From Ornithinimicrobium pekingense DSM 21552 (GTDB taxonomy: Bacteria > Actinomycetota > Actinomycetes > Actinomycetales > Dermatophilaceae), in the NCBI RefSeq assembly GCF_000421185.1, contig NZ_ATWJ01000008.1:310001-374000 (forward strand): DNA of 64,000 nt. Direction: 5' to 3'. The translations under genes and the position numbers were made by a program. Below are positions 61,902 to 64,000 of the stretch, piece by piece; the first letter of the stretch is position 1, and each line of letters opens with the position of its first letter. The notes under the pieces are model-generated. The model was not told the DNA's origin, did not search any database, and saw only the letters and a program-made list of their open reading frames with translations.

Positions 61902-62971
61902 GCGCCGATCCTGCCGAGCACCCGGTCGATCCGCTCGACGGTCCTCCCCCAGCCCGGCAGGGCGGCACGCCGTTCCAGCGCCGCCTCCCGCCAGGTCGCC
62001 CGCAGCGCGGGCCCGGCCAGCCACCGCCTCAGCACCGCCGCGAGCTCCGCGGGGCCGTCCGGGGCCACGACCTCGCCCGGCCGGCCCTGCCGTCGCGGTG
62101 CCTCCAGGTCACCGGTCAGCGCCTCCACCGCACCGGTCCCAGCGCCCACGACGGCGGGTATGCCGTGCGCGAGCGCCTCGGCGACGACCATCCCGTAGGT
62201 CTCCGAGCGCGACGGGTGCACCAGCAGGTCCGTGCCGGCCCAGACGGCCTCCAGGGCGTCCCCCGCCAGGGCGCCCGTCCACCGCACCCGCCCCGAGAGG
62301 CCACGGTCGTCCGCGTCCGCGACGAGGGCGCTCAGGTGGTCGACGTCCGGGGCCGGCCCCGCCACGACCAGGCTCCACGGCAGGTCATCCACCTGCTGCA
62401 GGGCAGCGAGAAGGACGGCATGGTTCTTCAGCGGGGTGAGCGCGCCGAGCGACAGCAGCCCGGGCGTGCCCGTGGGGCCCAGGCTGCCGGGGGCGACGGG
62501 TGCGGGGTCGGTGCCGGGGAGCGCCACCGCGGCGTCGGTCACACCGTGCCGCGCGGCGAGCCGCTCCCGCGCCCACGTGCCGGTCGTCACGACGGCCGTC
62601 GCCGCGCGCAGGGCGTGCCGCTCCCGCTCGTCGAGCTCGCGGGCAGCTCCGGCCTCGGCCCCGGCGCCGTCGGCGAGGAGGGAGTGCACCAGCAGGACGG
62701 TCGGCCGCACGGCCGCCGAGGTCGCCACCACCTCCGGCGCGGCGCAGCCGACCAGCCCGTCGAGGACGACCGGGCCGCCGCCCGCCGCCCGGAGCCGCTC
62801 GTCCAGGCGCGCCGTCTCGTCGGCGCTCGGCCAGGGCCACCCGCCCGCCGCGGCGACCACCTCGACCCGACGGCCGAGGCGACGCCACCGCGCGACGAGC
62901 GCCGCGTCATACCTGTCCCCCCCGCTGGGCACCTGCGCCGGCCGGTCGGGGACGACGAGGGTCAGGGTCAC
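61898..62971 (-). CDS. Glycosyltransferase, family 4-like (GT-B)
   Basis: 357 aa. C-terminal GT4 domain: LLSLGALTPLKNHAVLL (about 180-196), ADLLVHPSRSETYGMVVAEALAHG (in parts, about 260-285) with the catalytic Glu of the E-x7-E pattern. The donor is an activated nucleotide-sugar and the acceptor is unknown; with its neighbours it would glycosylate a small molecule. The GTG overlaps the PTPS-like stop (GTGA); the longer frame upstream is a shadow. Confidence 0.85.
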   Translation of the reverse strand: MTLTLVVPDRPAQVPSGGDRYDAALVARWRRLGRRVEVVAAAGGWPWPSADETARLDERLRAAGGGPVVLDGLVGCAAPEVVATSAAVRPTVLLVHSLLADGAGAEAGAARELDERERHALRAATAVVTTGTWARERLAARHGVTDAAVALPGTDPAPVAPGSLGPTGTPGLLSLGALTPLKNHAVLLAALQQVDDLPWSLVVAGPAPDVDHLSALVADADDRGLSGRVRWTGALAGDALEAVWAGTDLLVHPSRSETYGMVVAEALAHGIPAVVGAGTGAVEALTGDLEAPRRQGRPGEVVAPDGPAELAAVLRRWLAGPALRATWREAALERRAALPGWGRTVERIDRVLGRIGA

Positions 62972-63351
62972 GCGGGCAGCGCGAGCCGGAAGGAGGCCCA
63001 GGCGTCCGGGTGCTCGCGCAGCACCACCTCCACGGCGGACAGCCCGGTCGTGTCGACGGACTCGACGAGGCGCTCGGCGACCCACCGGGCGAGGTACTCG
63101 GTGGTGGTGAGCACGCCGGCGAACTCCTCCACCTCGTCGAGGTTGCGGTAGGACAGGCGTCCCAGCACCGCGGACAGGGCCTCGGTCGCGGCCCCGATGT
63201 CGAGCACGACGTTGTGCTCGTCCAGCCCGGCCCGCTCGAAGCCCGCCTCGACGACGAAGGTCGCGCCGTGCAGGCCCTGTGCGGGCCCGAAGAAGGGGTC
63301 GGGCAGGGAGTGGGCGACCATCAGATGGTCGCGGACGGTCAGCGTGAACAC
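62968..63351 (-). CDS. 6-pyruvoyl-tetrahydropterin synthase-fold protein, active site degenerate
   Basis: 127 aa, T-fold, the usual PTPS/QueD length. AHSLPD gives zinc ligand H14 and LHGATF gives H28, but the HGH motif reads HGA, so the third zinc His is Ala30. The catalytic Cys three to four residues before the HGH motif is absent, and the HH catalytic pair (DHHYLND) reads LSYRNLD (about 66-72). The late Glu is kept in VLREHP. It may therefore use another chemistry or bind without catalysis. GGAGGT precedes the GTG start. Cotranscribed with the dehydrogenase and glycosyltransferase. Confidence 0.72.
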   Translation of the reverse strand: MFTLTVRDHLMVAHSLPDPFFGPAQGLHGATFVVEAGFERAGLDEHNVVLDIGAATEALSAVLGRLSYRNLDEVEEFAGVLTTTEYLARWVAERLVESVDTTGLSAVEVVLREHPDAWASFRLALPA

Positions 63352-63394
63352 GGATGGACCTCCAGGGTGGGTGGTGGTGGGTGCCGGCCGATCG

Positions 63395-64000
63395 TCAGGT
63401 GTCGTAGCCGACCACGTGGCAGAGCCCGGGCTCGCCGGCGGCCAGGCGGCCCATCAGGGCGGGCAGCTGCTCGAAGGGCGTGGGGCCGGCCAGGAGGTGG
63501 TCGAGCCGTGGGTCCTGCGCGGCCCGCAGCGCCACCCCCATCCGGCCGGCGTGGTCACGGCGGGCCGCGCGGTGCGGGCTGACCCGGCTCACCTGGCTGG
63601 CGCGGACCCGCAGCCGCCGGGCGTGGAAGTCGGACCCCAGGTCGACGGAGACGGGGCGGTCGCCGTACCAGGACAGCTCGACGACCTCACCCTCGTCACC
63701 GAGCAGCGACAGCGCACGCCCCAGGCCCGCGGCGGTGGCCGAGCAGTGAAAGACGAGGTCGCACCCCCCGGTGGCGTCGTCCGGGGAGACCCCCCGGGCG
63801 CCGAGGTGCGGCGCGAGCGCGACGCGGTCCGGGTCGGGGTCGACGAGCTCGAGCCGCTCCAGCGGCAGCTGCGCCAGCAGGGCGGTGACGCTGGCACCGA
63901 CCATGCCACCGCCGACGACCGCCACCCGGTCGCCGTAGAGGGGGCGTCCGTCCCACAGCGCGTTGACGGCCGTCTCGAGGGTGCCCAGCAGCACGGCGCG
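63395..64000 (-). CDS. Zinc-type alcohol dehydrogenase (MDR), C-terminal part (start outside window)
   Basis: The frame continues past base 64000, so the gene is 5'-truncated by the window; 201 residues are visible. Nucleotide-binding fold VAVVGGGMVGASV, then VELVDPDPDRVALAPHLGAR and CDLVFHCSATAAGL as in medium-chain dehydrogenases; the catalytic zinc domain is outside. It is upstream of the PTPS-like gene on the same strand (43-bp gap) and probably the same transcript. Substrate unknown. Confidence 0.8.
   Translation of the reverse strand, partial: RAVLLGTLETAVNALWDGRPLYGDRVAVVGGGMVGASVTALLAQLPLERLELVDPDPDRVALAPHLGARGVSPDDATGGCDLVFHCSATAAGLGRALSLLGDEGEVVELSWYGDRPVSVDLGSDFHARRLRVRASQVSRVSPHRAARRDHAGRMGVALRAAQDPRLDHLLAGPTPFEQLPALMGRLAAGEPGLCHVVGYDT

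Overview
This 64 kb window is chromosomal DNA from a very GC-rich (about 72-73 % by eye) Gram-positive actinobacterium. The gene set fits the Intrasporangiaceae/Ornithinimicrobiaceae part of Micrococcales best: a resuscitation-promoting factor, SigK/RskA-type regulation, DUF222-HNH, DUF5926, CWB2 cell-wall repeats and many leaderless genes. This placement is inference, because no rRNA or tRNA lies in the window. I see no insertion sequence, prophage, CRISPR array or origin. Both end genes are cut by the window.

Layout: 0-6.2 kb holds the end of a polytopic membrane protein, a DUF222-HNH gene with an SOS-like box, a GT2 glycosyltransferase, a DUF5926 gene and a 3-hydroxyisobutyryl-CoA hydrolase-type crotonase. 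6.2-11.2 kb holds a giant LuxR/ATPase regulator coupled to a 59-aa ORF, and a stand-alone MurE-like ligase. 11.2-19.7 kb is carbohydrate metabolism: SprT-like protease, GH36 alpha-galactosidase, then a sugar ABC operon (binding protein, two permeases) ending in an amylosucrase-type GH13, almost all joined by 4-bp overlaps. 19.7-23.4 kb holds a DUF6394/K+ channel pair, a hypothetical gene and an Rpf-LysM protein with a Crp/GlxR-like site upstream.

23.7-36.5 kb is a large metal (probably copper) module: HMA chaperone, P1B ATPase with an unusual CPG motif, CopC-CopD-YtkA fusion, a Met-rich membrane-anchored protein, a 2,462-aa membrane- and wall-associated giant multicopper oxidase (MnxG-like in outline) and a YtkA/CopC-like anchored protein. 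36.5-45.7 kb is mixed housekeeping and cell-wall genes: AAA ATPase, rhodanese, Fpg/Nei, App1 phosphatase, peptidoglycan-binding protein and a CWB2-anchored 5'-nucleotidase.

45.7-54.9 kb looks like a light/stress-response block. It has a MerR-B12 (CarH/LitR-type) regulator carrying the Wx9EH motif, an SDR/CPBP operon, DUF427, a TspO-like protein, a DUF4397-sortase-ECF sigma-RskA-DUF2867 operon and a CPD photolyase. Two promoters in this block carry three 11-bp direct repeats with a shared core, and the regulator's own promoter has a weaker version. This suggests a compact B12/light regulon.

55.4-59.5 kb is a quaternary-amine (OpuC/OsmX-type) ABC transporter operon with an embedded HAD gene. 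59.6-64 kb is a possible small-molecule cluster: a RibA-RibD-reductase fusion, a SAM methyltransferase, a GT4 glycosyltransferase, a degenerate PTPS-fold protein and a truncated MDR dehydrogenase. It could make a glycosylated or methylated pterin- or flavin-precursor-derived compound; I do not know its product.
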